Assembly (NCBI GenBank): GCA_017962615.1 | Contig: JAGCUZ010000028.1 | Location: 58,670 to 122,669, forward strand | Reading direction: 5' to 3' | Source: Bacteroidales bacterium | GTDB taxonomy: Bacteria > Bacteroidota > Bacteroidia > Bacteroidales > P3 | DNA: 64,000 bases | Part shown: piece after piece, positions 1 to 7,762 of the stretch | Position numbering within the stretch: position 1 is the first letter of the stretch | Layout: each line of letters starts with the position of its first letter | Program-made: the position numbers and the translations under genes | Notes under the pieces: model-generated | Database searches by the model: none | Told to the model about the DNA's origin: nothing | Seen by the model: only the letters and a program-made list of their open reading frames with translations

Positions 1-630
1 AGCATCATAGGCAACCAGACCGGCGCCTCGGGCCTCTACCAGCACGACTACGTCATCCGCCAATGCGTCAGCGACGTGTGGGGCGACGCCAACATAATAA
101 AATCCACCAAAGAGGACTCCACCTTCTGGCATGCGTACTACATACCGGTCAACCCCAAATACCGCCTCCACAAATGCCGCCTCGTGGCTTTCGTGAGCAA
201 CTACGACGCCAGCGACATCAACAACCGTCGCGTCTACAACGCCATCCAGACCCCGCGCGACCTGCAGACCCTCATAGGCATCGCCGAGCCCAGCCTCGAC
301 AACACCCTGACGGTGTACCCCAACCCCACCTCGGGCCAGCTCTACGTTGACTGCGGCAGCGCCGTCGACGAGCTCACCCTCCTCGACATCAGCGGCCGCC
401 CCGTCCTCACCCAGCACCCCGCCCACGCCACGACGGGTGCCGCCACCAGCGCCACCCATCCCTCTGCGGGTTCCGCGAATAGTGCTGCAGGTTCTTCGGT
501 AGGCAGTGTGAATAGCGCCGACGCCTTCGTCCACACCCTCCAGGTGGGCCACCTCCCCGCAGGCCTCTACATCCTCCGCGTCCGCTCCGCCTCCTCCACC
601 GCCACCCGCAAAGTCGTCATCACCCGATAA
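1..630 (+). CDS. Omp28-related T9SS cargo protein, 3' end only
   Basis: The frame is open from base 1 to the TAA at 628-630, so this is the C-terminal 209 residues of a longer protein whose start lies outside the window. The first part (GLYQHDYVIRQ, then a run ending LVAFVSNYD and VYNAIQTP) resembles the C-terminal part of Omp28-family outer membrane proteins, which carry a YxHxxVxR-type motif followed by an LVAFVYN-type strand. The end is a type A T9SS sorting domain: VYPNPTSGQLYV near residue 106 and AGLYILRVRS near residue 182. That domain directs a periplasmic protein through the T9SS to the cell surface. A low-complexity Ala/Ser/Gly/Thr/His stretch (about bases 415-525) interrupts the sorting domain, which is unusual. 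The Omp28 assignment rests on a few motifs only. Confidence 0.75.
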   Translation, partial: SIIGNQTGASGLYQHDYVIRQCVSDVWGDANIIKSTKEDSTFWHAYYIPVNPKYRLHKCRLVAFVSNYDASDINNRRVYNAIQTPRDLQTLIGIAEPSLDNTLTVYPNPTSGQLYVDCGSAVDELTLLDISGRPVLTQHPAHATTGAATSATHPSAGSANSAAGSSVGSVNSADAFVHTLQVGHLPAGLYILRVRSASSTATRKVVITR

Positions 631-657
631 CATCGGCATCCTCGAGTTGTCCCACAG

Positions 658-800
658 TTGTCCCCTCGTCGTCCCGACACCGTCCTCTCGTTGTCTCGGT
701 GCCGTCTTTCCATTGTCCTCTCGTCGTCCCGACACCGTCCTCTCGTTGTCTCGGTGCCGTCTTTCCATTGTCCTCTCGTTGTCCCGACACCGTCTTACCA
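658..800. repeat. 55-bp tandem repeat, about 2.5 copies
   Basis: Copies begin at 658, 713 and 768, each with TTGTCC(C/T)CTCG(T/C)(C/T)GTCCC. The first two are nearly identical over 55 bases and the third diverges after about 30 bases. Each unit consists of two related halves of about 27 and 28 bases (GTCGTCCCGACACCGTC and GTTGTCTCGGTGCCGTC). It lies just downstream of the T9SS cargo stop codon. Confidence 0.85.
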
Positions 801-812
801 CCGACCCCTTGT

Positions 813-828
813 CGTCCCGACAGGGACG
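813..828. repeat. Short inverted repeat, copy 1
   Basis: CGTCCCGACAGGGACG: six-base arms around a GACA loop. An identical copy lies at 898-913. No T-tract follows, so it is not a typical terminator. Confidence 0.7.
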
Positions 829-897
829 TGATTTGCATAACACGGTACAAGCCGTAGGTGCAGTGCCGTGATGAGGCGAAAAAATACAATAAAAATG

Positions 898-913
898 CGT
901 CCCGACAGGGACG
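898..913. repeat. Short inverted repeat, copy 2
   Basis: Identical to the hairpin at 813-828; here the stem extends one base pair on each side (897-914). Confidence 0.7.
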
Positions 914-989
914 CGACAGCCTCAGCCCTGTTTGACCCCCAAAAGCGCAGGTATCCCTACGTAGAACATTTTATACATCAGATATTTAC

Positions 990-1026
990 GAAAAACGCAC
1001 CGCATCAAAACGCGGTGCGTTTTTCG
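990..1026. terminator. Terminator-like hairpin
   Basis: Nine-base arms ACGCACCGC and GCGGTGCGT are flanked by an A-run on the left and a T-run on the right, so it could end transcripts in either direction. It is 360 bases past the Omp28-like gene, which it may serve. Confidence 0.6.
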
Positions 1027-1043
1027 TTCCCTCAACACCCCGA

Positions 1044-1120
1044 TTTTGGTATATAGAACGTAAATCGTAAGTATATAGATGATAAGGAGTTGGTGGGACC
1101 AACTCCTTATCATCTATATA
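1044..1120. repeat. Interspersed palindromic element, copy 1
   Basis: Bases 1072-1094 and 1098-1120 form a perfect 23-bp inverted repeat around GGG (arm begins TATATAGATGATAAGGAGTT). The left flank 1044-1071 (TTTTGGTATATAGAACGTAA, then ATCGTAAG) recurs beside copies 2 and 3 in the opposite orientation. The palindrome has no T-tract and does not look like a terminator. Confidence 0.85.
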
Positions 1121-1327
1121 CCTTCTCTAAACCTACCCTTTATTACTCCCGAAAACGGGGTGAAAAACGGGTCTGAAATGGAGTCGAAATGGACAAAAAA
1201 CGGATGCCTTCTCTGACGGAAAAACGTCAAAGGATATGCTCAAAATGATAGATGCATTTTGAAACGTCAATTGCCGTATAATTATCCGTTAATACTTTTA
1301 GTGCCAATTATGAGAGGTGGCTTAAAG

Positions 1328-1392
1328 CAATTAACGGTCAATTAATGGCCAATTAACTGTTAATTAATGGCTAATTAACGGCAATTAACGTT
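1328..1392. repeat. 11-bp tandem repeat, about six copies
   Basis: Units of the form YAATTAAYGGY follow each other with an 11-base period (1328, 1339, 1350, 1361, 1372, 1383). A shorter version of the same repeat (about 24655-24685) sits at a similar distance from palindrome copy 2, so the two repeats may belong to one larger element. Confidence 0.8.
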
Positions 1393-1466
1393 AAAACAAT
1401 GATTGCGCGTTAATTACACGTAGTTGGAGGCGGTGTTGTTCAGGGGGAAGGACGCGTGGGGGCGGG

Positions 1467-2225
1467 TCAGGCTTGGCCGTTGTTCATGAAGCCGGCGGAG
1501 GCGAGGAGGGCGAGGAGGGAGCGTGAGATCTCTTCGTTGGCGGCGCGGGGATAGCGTATCTGCGTGAAGATCTGCGCGAGGTTGTCGGTGCCGTTCTCCT
1601 CGACCATGCGTTTGTTGAAGGGGAATTCCTCCTTGGGCGCATGGAGGCGGTCGATGTCGGCGGGGCTGTCGTCGCGATAGATCTCCTGATGTACGACGGC
1701 TTCGAGGGGCAGGCGCTCGCTGAGGGCCGGCTCTTCGGCGGGGTAGCCGAGGGAGAGGGTGAGGACGGGCACCACGCCTTGCGGCAGCTGCAGGAGGTCG
1801 GAGATGGGCTTGGCGTTGTAGAGGACGGTGCCGAGGTAGCAGAGGCCGAGGCCTTCGCTCTCGGCGGCCACGGCGATGTTCTGGGCGCAGAGCGAGGCAT
1901 CGATGACGCCGCTGAGGAACCAGAGGAAGTTGCCGTAGGCTATGCCTGCGTTGCGCTGGCTGCACCAGCGGTGGTAGCGGTTGACGTCGGCGCAGAGGGT
2001 GAGCAGCACGGGGGCCGTGGAGCCCTGGCCGTAGTGCTGGGCGCAGAGGGCTTCGCGACGGGCCTTGTCGCGGGTGACTACGATGCTGTACACCTGCATG
2101 TTGCCGGTGTTGCTGGCACGCATGCCGCACTCGAGGATGCGGTTGAGGGTGGCGTCGTCGACGGGACGGTCTTGATATTTGCGTACTGTGCGGTGTGCCT
2201 GCAGGAGGCGTTCGGTCTCATTCAT
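1467..2225 (-). CDS. NfsA/FRP-like nitroreductase family flavoprotein
   Basis: Likely an FMN-dependent NAD(P)H oxidoreductase of the nitroreductase superfamily. The N-terminal HRTVRKYQDRPVDD matches the FMN-phosphate-contacting R-S/T-x-R-x-F/Y segment. MRASNTGNMQVYSIVVT and GLGLCYLGTV are the usual central motifs, and the C-terminal half continues to about residue 250, matching the NfsA/FRP subgroup rather than the shorter NfsB type. I chose the ATG at 2225 (MNETERLL, 252 aa) because it begins right before the first conserved helix; an in-frame ATG at 2267 would add 14 unconvincing residues. It is divergent from the Trk operon. The physiological substrate cannot be read from the sequence. Confidence 0.85.
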   Translation of the reverse strand: MNETERLLQAHRTVRKYQDRPVDDATLNRILECGMRASNTGNMQVYSIVVTRDKARREALCAQHYGQGSTAPVLLTLCADVNRYHRWCSQRNAGIAYGNFLWFLSGVIDASLCAQNIAVAAESEGLGLCYLGTVLYNAKPISDLLQLPQGVVPVLTLSLGYPAEEPALSERLPLEAVVHQEIYRDDSPADIDRLHAPKEEFPFNKRMVEENGTDNLAQIFTQIRYPRAANEEISRSLLALLASAGFMNNGQA

Positions 2226-2279
2226 AGCTGTATGGCGTGTTGATGGGGGTGTGTTTATGTTTTGCAAAAATACGCTTTT

Positions 2280-2310
2280 TTTGTAATATGATACTTTTTT
2301 TGTACCTTTG
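2280..2310 (+). promoter_or_regulatory. Bacteroidota-type promoter of the Trk operon
   Basis: TTTG at 2280-2283, exactly 19 bases, then TACCTTTG at 2303-2310, matching the TTTG/TAnnTTTG consensus. It implies a leader of about 140 bases before trkA. Confidence 0.8.
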
Positions 2311-2455
2311 CAAGATTTTATTTCTCACGCGTACATGCATAAATCATTGAGATACCGATGTGTATAGACATCCATAGATATTTTTCAACGGCCTTGAACG
2401 CCGTCGCCGTCGCTGCTGGCGGGGCTACGGTGACCCCTGAGGAGGGGGGCACGCT

Positions 2456-3796
2456 ATGAACATCATCATAGCCGGCGACGGCGAGGTGGGCTTCTACCTT
2501 GCCAAGTCGCTCACCGAGCTGGACTACAACATCACGGTGGTGGACCCGCACTCGGAGCTGCTGAAGAAGCTGGAGAGCGAGACGGACCTGCTGACGATAG
2601 CGGGCGACTCGACGTCGCCACAGGTGCTGCTGAACGCCAACGTGCAGGACTGTGACTTGTTCCTGTCGGTGCTGCACGACGAGTCGATAAACCTGGTGAC
2701 CTGCATCCTCGCCAAGAAGCTGAAAGCCAAGAAGACGGTGGCCCGCATCACCAATGCCGAACTGCTGGAGCCGCGGCATCGCGAGATGTTCCACGACCTG
2801 GGCATCGACGAGCTTATATGCCCCGAGCGTATCGCCGCCAAGGAGATTACCAACCTGCTGACCTACAACGTGGCCACGGAGTTCTTCAACTTCAGCGGCG
2901 GACTGCTGGCTATGTACCTGATAAGGCTGGGCGAGTCGTCGCAGGTGATACACAAGCAGGTGAAAGACCTGGTGCAGATATACTCGACGCTGCAGGTGCG
3001 CATCGTGGCGGTGCTGCGCGACGGTGAGACGATAATACCGCACCCCGACTTCGAGTTCCGTCAGGGCGACCTGGCCTACATCATAAGCCGTCCCAACCAG
3101 ACGGAGAACATAAAACACCTGGCCGGAGGGCACGACTACCACATTAAGAACGTGATGATTACCGGCGGCGGCCGCATAGGACGCTACGCCGCGCTGACGC
3201 TCGAGGACAAGATGCACATAACCCTCGTGGAGCAGAACCGGTCGCGCTGCGAGGACCTGAGCGCGCTGCTCAACAACACGCTGATAGTGAACGGCGACGC
3301 CACCGACATAGAGCTGCTGAAGGAGGAGGGTTTGCAGGACAACGACGCCTTCATTGCCGTCACCGACTCGTCGGAGACCAACGTGCTTACCTGCCTGCAC
3401 GCCCGCAAGCTGGGCATACGCAAGACCATAGCCCTGGTGGAGAACACGGGCTTCATTAACCTGTCGCAGCAGGTGGGCATAGACACCATCATCAACAAGA
3501 AACTCATCACGGCCAGCTACATAGCGCGATTCATAGTGAAGGGCTCGGCAGTGTCGAGCAAGTGGCTCAGCGGTACCAACGCCGAGCTGATAGAGTTCAT
3601 AGTGGGCCGCAAGTCGAAGGCGTCGCGGCACGTGCTGCGCGACCTCGACATGCCGAAGGGCTCGACGGTGGGCGGCGTGATAAGAGGGGAGGAGAGCATA
3701 CTGCCCTACCGCGACCTGCAGCTGCTGCCGGGCGACAAGGTGGTGGTGTTCACCCTGCCCAAGGCGATGACCAAGGTGGCGCGTATATTCGACTAA
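2456..3796 (+). CDS. trkA: Trk potassium uptake regulatory subunit TrkA
   Basis: Cytosolic NAD(H)-binding gating subunit of the Trk potassium transporter, 446 aa, the usual length. It is a duplicated RCK protein: Rossmann motif IIAGDGEVGFYLA at the N-terminus, a TrkA_C domain around residues 140-225, a second Rossmann motif VMITGGGRIGRYAA near 231, and a final TrkA_C domain ending LLPGDKVVVF. Two membrane subunits follow at 7- and 10-base gaps, so the three genes form one operon behind the promoter at 2280-2310. A leader of about 140 bases precedes the ATG; I saw no recognisable riboswitch in it. Confidence 0.95.
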   Translation: MNIIIAGDGEVGFYLAKSLTELDYNITVVDPHSELLKKLESETDLLTIAGDSTSPQVLLNANVQDCDLFLSVLHDESINLVTCILAKKLKAKKTVARITNAELLEPRHREMFHDLGIDELICPERIAAKEITNLLTYNVATEFFNFSGGLLAMYLIRLGESSQVIHKQVKDLVQIYSTLQVRIVAVLRDGETIIPHPDFEFRQGDLAYIISRPNQTENIKHLAGGHDYHIKNVMITGGGRIGRYAALTLEDKMHITLVEQNRSRCEDLSALLNNTLIVNGDATDIELLKEEGLQDNDAFIAVTDSSETNVLTCLHARKLGIRKTIALVENTGFINLSQQVGIDTIINKKLITASYIARFIVKGSAVSSKWLSGTNAELIEFIVGRKSKASRHVLRDLDMPKGSTVGGVIRGEESILPYRDLQLLPGDKVVVFTLPKAMTKVARIFD

Positions 3797-3803
3797 GCGC
3801 ACG

Positions 3804-5258
3804 ATGTTCAACCACAAGCTCATAGCGCATATCACCGGCACGCTGCTGCTCATCATGACGGCGGCCATGCTGGTGCCGCTGGCGGTGTCGGTGGCGACAC
3901 GCGACGGGGCGCAGTATGCCATAGCCCTGTCGGCGGTGGTGATGCTGCTGCCCGCCCTGTTTCTGCGCAACCTGTGGGGCCGCAAGGCGAGCTACACCAT
4001 GGGTCACCGCGAGAGCTTCTGGGTTACGAGCATCATCTGGCTGGTGGTGCCGCTGCTGGGGAGCGTGCCGTTCATGCTGAGCGGCGTGCTGCCGCGCTTT
4101 GCCGACGCGCTGTTCGAGAGCATCTCGGGCTTCACCACCACGGGGTCGTCGGTGATTGCCGACCTGAGCGAGGTGCCGCCGAGCATACTGGTGTGGCGCA
4201 GCATGACGCAGTGGATAGGCGGACTGGGCCTGATACTCTTCGTCATCGCCATACTGAAGAAGCTCACCGCGGGGTCGGTGCAGCTGTACGAGGCCGAGTT
4301 CTCGGGCACCATGCAGCGCAAGCTACACCCGCATATAGCCAAGAGTGTAAGCCTTATGTGGCGTATATACCTGCTGCTCACCGTGCTACAGTTTGTGGCC
4401 ATGCTGGTGTGCGGCAACGGGATGCTGGAGTCGCTATGCCTATCGCTGAGCACCGTGTCGACGGGCGGCTTCACCACGACGGCCGGCGGCATGGCGGGCT
4501 ACAGCCAGGCCACGCTGGGGGTGGTGACCTTTTTCATGTTCCTTTCGGGAGTCAACATAGCCCTCGTGTACCACCTGATTACCGGCAAGGGCCGGATGCT
4601 GTGGCGCAGCGAGGAGTTCCACATATACGTGCTGATATACCTCGTGGCGGTGCTGGGCTCGACGGCAGCGCTGACCACGGCGGGCAACAGCTGGCAGAGC
4701 TCGTTGGGCTACAGCCTGTTCCACGTGGCCTCGACGGCATCGACCTGCGGCTTCTATCTGCCCAACCCTGTGCACTGGTCGGTTTGGGTGTCGGCTTTCA
4801 CCTTCGCCCTTATCGTGATAGGCGCCATGTCGGGCTCGACGGGCGGCGGCATCAAGATAAAACGCATCATGATACTGACGCGCTACGTGCACCACTACTT
4901 CCTCAGGATGCTGCACCCCAACGCGGTGTTCACGGTGAAGGTGGACGGCGAGACGGTGAAGGTGGACTACATCAACAAGGTCTTCGCCTTCGTCTTCCTG
5001 TACATAGCCCTCATCGTCGTTGGCGGTTTCCTGCTGACGCTTGGGGGACTGAACATACCCAACGCGGTGTGCATGGCCGCCGCCAATATCTCTAACCTCG
5101 GCCCCTCGCCGCTGCTCAACAACATAGGAGCCAGCGTGGACTACGTGGCGCTGTCGCTCTCGGGCAAATGCACGCTGATGGTGCTGATGCTCGCGGGACG
5201 GCTCGAAATCTTCGCCATCCTCGCCCTCCTCTTCCCCATATACTGGAAAAAGTCGTGA
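3804..5258 (+). CDS. trkH: TrkH-family potassium uptake membrane protein (first of two)
   Basis: Potassium-translocating membrane subunit, 484 aa, with about ten hydrophobic segments arranged as four membrane-pore-membrane repeats. The pore-loop glycines are visible: SGFTTTGSSV (P1), VSTGGFTTT (P2), ASTCGFYLP (P3) and ISNLGPSPLL (P4). The C-terminus carries the typical GRLEIFAILALLFP segment. It starts 7 bases after trkA and is followed 10 bases on by a second TrkH. All selectivity-filter glycines are intact, so this copy should be functional. Confidence 0.95.
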   Translation: MFNHKLIAHITGTLLLIMTAAMLVPLAVSVATRDGAQYAIALSAVVMLLPALFLRNLWGRKASYTMGHRESFWVTSIIWLVVPLLGSVPFMLSGVLPRFADALFESISGFTTTGSSVIADLSEVPPSILVWRSMTQWIGGLGLILFVIAILKKLTAGSVQLYEAEFSGTMQRKLHPHIAKSVSLMWRIYLLLTVLQFVAMLVCGNGMLESLCLSLSTVSTGGFTTTAGGMAGYSQATLGVVTFFMFLSGVNIALVYHLITGKGRMLWRSEEFHIYVLIYLVAVLGSTAALTTAGNSWQSSLGYSLFHVASTASTCGFYLPNPVHWSVWVSAFTFALIVIGAMSGSTGGGIKIKRIMILTRYVHHYFLRMLHPNAVFTVKVDGETVKVDYINKVFAFVFLYIALIVVGGFLLTLGGLNIPNAVCMAAANISNLGPSPLLNNIGASVDYVALSLSGKCTLMVLMLAGRLEIFAILALLFPIYWKKS

Positions 5259-5268
5259 ACCGTAGCCT

Positions 5269-6711
5269 ATGAAACCCATACTCCGCATATTAGGACTGCT
5301 GCTTGCCGTGGAAGGCGCTCTGATGTTGCTGTGCGGCCTGGTGGGGCTGGCCATGCACGACCGGACGTCGCTGACGATGCTGCCGCCGGCGCTGTTCACC
5401 GCCGCCGTGGGACTGCTGCTGTGCATGCTCTTCAACAAGAACCGCGCCATAGCCGACAAGCGCATGGCCTACCTGGGGGTGGTGCTGTTCTGGATAGCCC
5501 TTGCCGCCTTCGGCATGCTGCCGTTCCTCACGTCGCACAGCCTCGGCACCGTGGCCGACGCGGCCTTCGAGTCGATGTCGGGCTTTGCCTCGGCGGGTGC
5601 CACGGTGTTCCAGACGGTGGCGGCGCTCCCGCCCTCCATACTGCTGTGGCGCAGCCTGTCGCAGTGGGTGGGCGGCTTCGGCATCATACTCCTCGTGCTC
5701 GCCATAGTGCCCACGCTTGGCATCAACAAATACAGCCTATACACTGCCGAGGCGTCGGGGGCCGACAACACGGGCAAGCTGACCACCTCGATGGCCGACA
5801 CCATAAGGCAGACGCTGTCGGTGTACCTGTGCCTGACGCTCCTGTTCATTGTGCTGCTGTGGGTGGATGGGCTGACGCTGTGGCAGGCCGTCAACACCAC
5901 CTTCACGCATATCTCGAGCGGCGGCTTCTCAATCTTCGACGACGGCATAGCGTCGCTCTCGCACTCGCAGCAGCTGATACTGCTTGCCGCCATGCTGCTG
6001 AGCGGCGTCAACTTCGCTTTCCTCTACCACCTCTTCACGCTGAAGTTCAAGATGCTGCGCAACAAGCTGGACCAGATTAGCTTCTACCTGCTGCTGAACG
6101 CCGCCGCCATAGTGTTCACGTCGCTGGCGCTGCACTACCGCATGGACTACGGCTGGGGCGACGCGTGGCGCTGCGGGGCGGTGCAGTCGGTGAGCGTGGT
6201 GACCACCACGGGCACGCAGATTGCCGACACGCGGCTGTGGTGGCCGCCCGTCACGTTCCTCTTCCTGCTGCTGTCGCTGTGCGGCGGCATGGCGGGCTCG
6301 ACCTCGGGCGGATTGAAGGCCATGCGCGTGCTCATACTGCTGCGCAACGTGCGCAACGCCCTGCGCAATCGTCTGCATCCCAACGCCGTGAATCCCGTGA
6401 GGCTGAACAAGAAACCTGTCTCGCAAGAGCTTATCACCAACGTGATGGTCATCTTTTTCATCTACCTCTTCACCCTTGCTGTGGCCATCTTCGTCTTCCT
6501 GCTGTGCGGGGTGGATGCCACCGAGGGCATCGGCGCAGCCGTGGGCTGCCTGTCGGGCTACGGCCCCGGCCTGGGCAACTGCGGCGGCTTCGGCTCCTAC
6601 GCCCACCTGGCACCGTTGGTGAAATGGGTGTGCACCACCCTTATGCTCCTCGGCCGCCTTGAGTGCCTCGCCGTCTACATGCTTCTCTTCCCAGCCTTCT
6701 GGCGCCGCTGA
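5269..6711 (+). CDS. trkH: TrkH-family potassium uptake membrane protein (second of two)
   Basis: A second full-length TrkH paralogue, 480 aa, directly behind the first. Pore loops are SGFASAGATV (P1), ISSGGFSIF (P2), TTTGTQIAD (P3) and LSGYGPGLGN (P4), so the filter glycines are kept while surrounding residues differ clearly from the first copy. The final GRLECLAVYMLLFPAFW matches the family end. The two proteins are diverged enough not to be a recent duplication. They may form separate homodimers sharing one TrkA, or a heterodimer; the sequence does not decide. Pairs of TrkH/KtrB with one TrkA are known in other bacteria. Confidence 0.93.
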   Translation: MKPILRILGLLLAVEGALMLLCGLVGLAMHDRTSLTMLPPALFTAAVGLLLCMLFNKNRAIADKRMAYLGVVLFWIALAAFGMLPFLTSHSLGTVADAAFESMSGFASAGATVFQTVAALPPSILLWRSLSQWVGGFGIILLVLAIVPTLGINKYSLYTAEASGADNTGKLTTSMADTIRQTLSVYLCLTLLFIVLLWVDGLTLWQAVNTTFTHISSGGFSIFDDGIASLSHSQQLILLAAMLLSGVNFAFLYHLFTLKFKMLRNKLDQISFYLLLNAAAIVFTSLALHYRMDYGWGDAWRCGAVQSVSVVTTTGTQIADTRLWWPPVTFLFLLLSLCGGMAGSTSGGLKAMRVLILLRNVRNALRNRLHPNAVNPVRLNKKPVSQELITNVMVIFFIYLFTLAVAIFVFLLCGVDATEGIGAAVGCLSGYGPGLGNCGGFGSYAHLAPLVKWVCTTLMLLGRLECLAVYMLLFPAFWRR

Positions 6712-6791
6712 TTCCCCTTGCCCACATAATGTAGTTACAAGAGGAACGCAAATGCGCTCTTCTGCACAGAAAGAATCAATTACGGATAAGT

Positions 6792-7082
6792 TTACGCCAT
6801 AGCGAGGTGGCGACGCTGAAGAGCTGTGAGCACACTCTGAGATGCTATGGGGTTTAAGCCTCGGAAAGTGGTTCGAGCCTTCAGCTCGGCAAGGGGCATG
6901 GTAAGCAGCAGTTTGGCAATACATTCGTCGGCAAACGAGTTGCTTACAACATCAACGCCAGTGAAGTCGAGCACCACTCGTTCGTTCTGCTCGAGCAACA
7001 GCATCAGCTTCTCGCGCACCTGCCGTCCTAACGGACGTGTACCCAAATTTTCGCCATAGTCTATAAAACTGAATGTTACCAT
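6792..7082 (-). CDS. STAS-like (DUF4325) protein
   Basis: A 96-residue protein resembling the STAS-like DUF4325 family. The core is ERVVLDFTGVDVVSNSFADE, which mirrors the strand-loop-helix of anti-sigma antagonist STAS domains (VVLDLSGVxxIDSS), followed by a hydrophobic helix. The ATG at 7082 was chosen because everything upstream in frame is the coding region of the preceding gene in another frame. The start overlaps the stop of the ATPase gene in ATGGTAA, so the two are translationally coupled. DUF4325 proteins commonly pair with GHKL ATPases. A phosphorylation-dependent partner switch is inferred; the target is unknown. Confidence 0.75.
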   Translation of the reverse strand: MVTFSFIDYGENLGTRPLGRQVREKLMLLLEQNERVVLDFTGVDVVSNSFADECIAKLLLTMPLAELKARTTFRGLNPIASQSVLTALQRRHLAMA

Positions 7083-7729
7083 AATTCCTCCAATTCGTTG
7101 TCGTTCAAAAAGACCTCGTTGTACTGTTCGGCCACGTTGGTGCGGTTGGCCACCACCATGGCTGGGTCGATTTCCTTGTCGGTCCGCAGTTTCAGGTAAA
7201 CAATGGTACCTTGCCACACATCGCTGGTGTTTACGGTACTTTCGCCACCTTGCAGGCTTAGCGTGTGGCTACCTGAACGGATGTCGAACCTCAGACCTGC
7301 GTCCCTGGCAAGCAGTGAAGTAGAATAAAGTCCGAAGCCCATACCTTTTCCATCTGTCACAGAGTCGCGAATACACAGCTCAAGAGCCTCTGGCTCTGAG
7401 ATATTTGCGTACTTCTCGTTTTCTGCCAACGAAGTTTTAATTCCTTGACCATCATCGGCCACAAGCAGGCTGAGGGAGTGCTCTTCGGGGTTGTAGTACG
7501 TGATAACCGTGCCGAGTTCCTTGCCCGAGTGGGTAAGCACATTGTCGAGAATCTCGTATAAACAATAATTCAACGCCTGCAACAATGTGGTCTCAATATT
7601 CACATATCGTGTCAGTGTCTCATTCACACGCTGATAGACATCGTAGATGTTTTTCTCATCGAAAACATCAATTGCCACATCGTTACTATGTGATGCAAAA
7701 TACTGTCTTATAAGCGCTGACACATTCAT
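7076..7729 (-). CDS. GHKL/HATPase_c ATP-binding protein
   Basis: A 217-residue protein with a histidine-kinase-like ATP-binding fold and no kinase dimerisation domain. The N box is LYEILDNVLTHS, G1 is VADDGQGI and G2 is DGKGMGFGLYST. That combination resembles RsbW-type anti-sigma kinases and free-standing regulatory ATPases. Start: a promoter -10-like box (TATCTTTG on the minus strand, 7763-7770) lies inside the longer open frame, so translation must begin downstream of it; the ATG at 7729 leaves a leader of about 30 bases. The stop overlaps the STAS-like gene. Together they form an isolated two-gene operon between trkH and prfA. Confidence 0.8.
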   Translation of the reverse strand: MNVSALIRQYFASHSNDVAIDVFDEKNIYDVYQRVNETLTRYVNIETTLLQALNYCLYEILDNVLTHSGKELGTVITYYNPEEHSLSLLVADDGQGIKTSLAENEKYANISEPEALELCIRDSVTDGKGMGFGLYSTSLLARDAGLRFDIRSGSHTLSLQGGESTVNTSDVWQGTIVYLKLRTDKEIDPAMVVANRTNVAEQYNEVFLNDNELEELW

Positions 7730-7762
7730 ATAGTCAATCCATACTATTTTCGTTGCAGATTG

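Larger units (their letters stand above)
631..1466. other. Repeat-rich non-coding interval of about 830 bp
   Basis: No convincing gene lies between the Omp28-like gene and the convergent nitroreductase gene. The interval holds a 55-bp tandem repeat, two copies of a 16-base hairpin sequence, a terminator-like hairpin, a 49-bp palindrome belonging to a family with two more copies in this window, and an 11-bp tandem repeat. Short open frames here have no recognisable protein features. Confidence 0.7.

Noticed and set aside
658-800. CRISPR array
   Set aside because: The 55-bp units are contiguous with no unique spacers and no cas genes nearby.
868-1056. Possible small protein of 62 residues
   Set aside because: Spans a short inverted repeat and the terminator-like hairpin; no conserved feature.
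2318-3985. Long open frame (555 codons) on the minus strand
   Set aside because: It mirrors trkA and the start of trkH, has His/Arg/Gln-rich low-sense composition and no domain; an artefact of high-GC codons.
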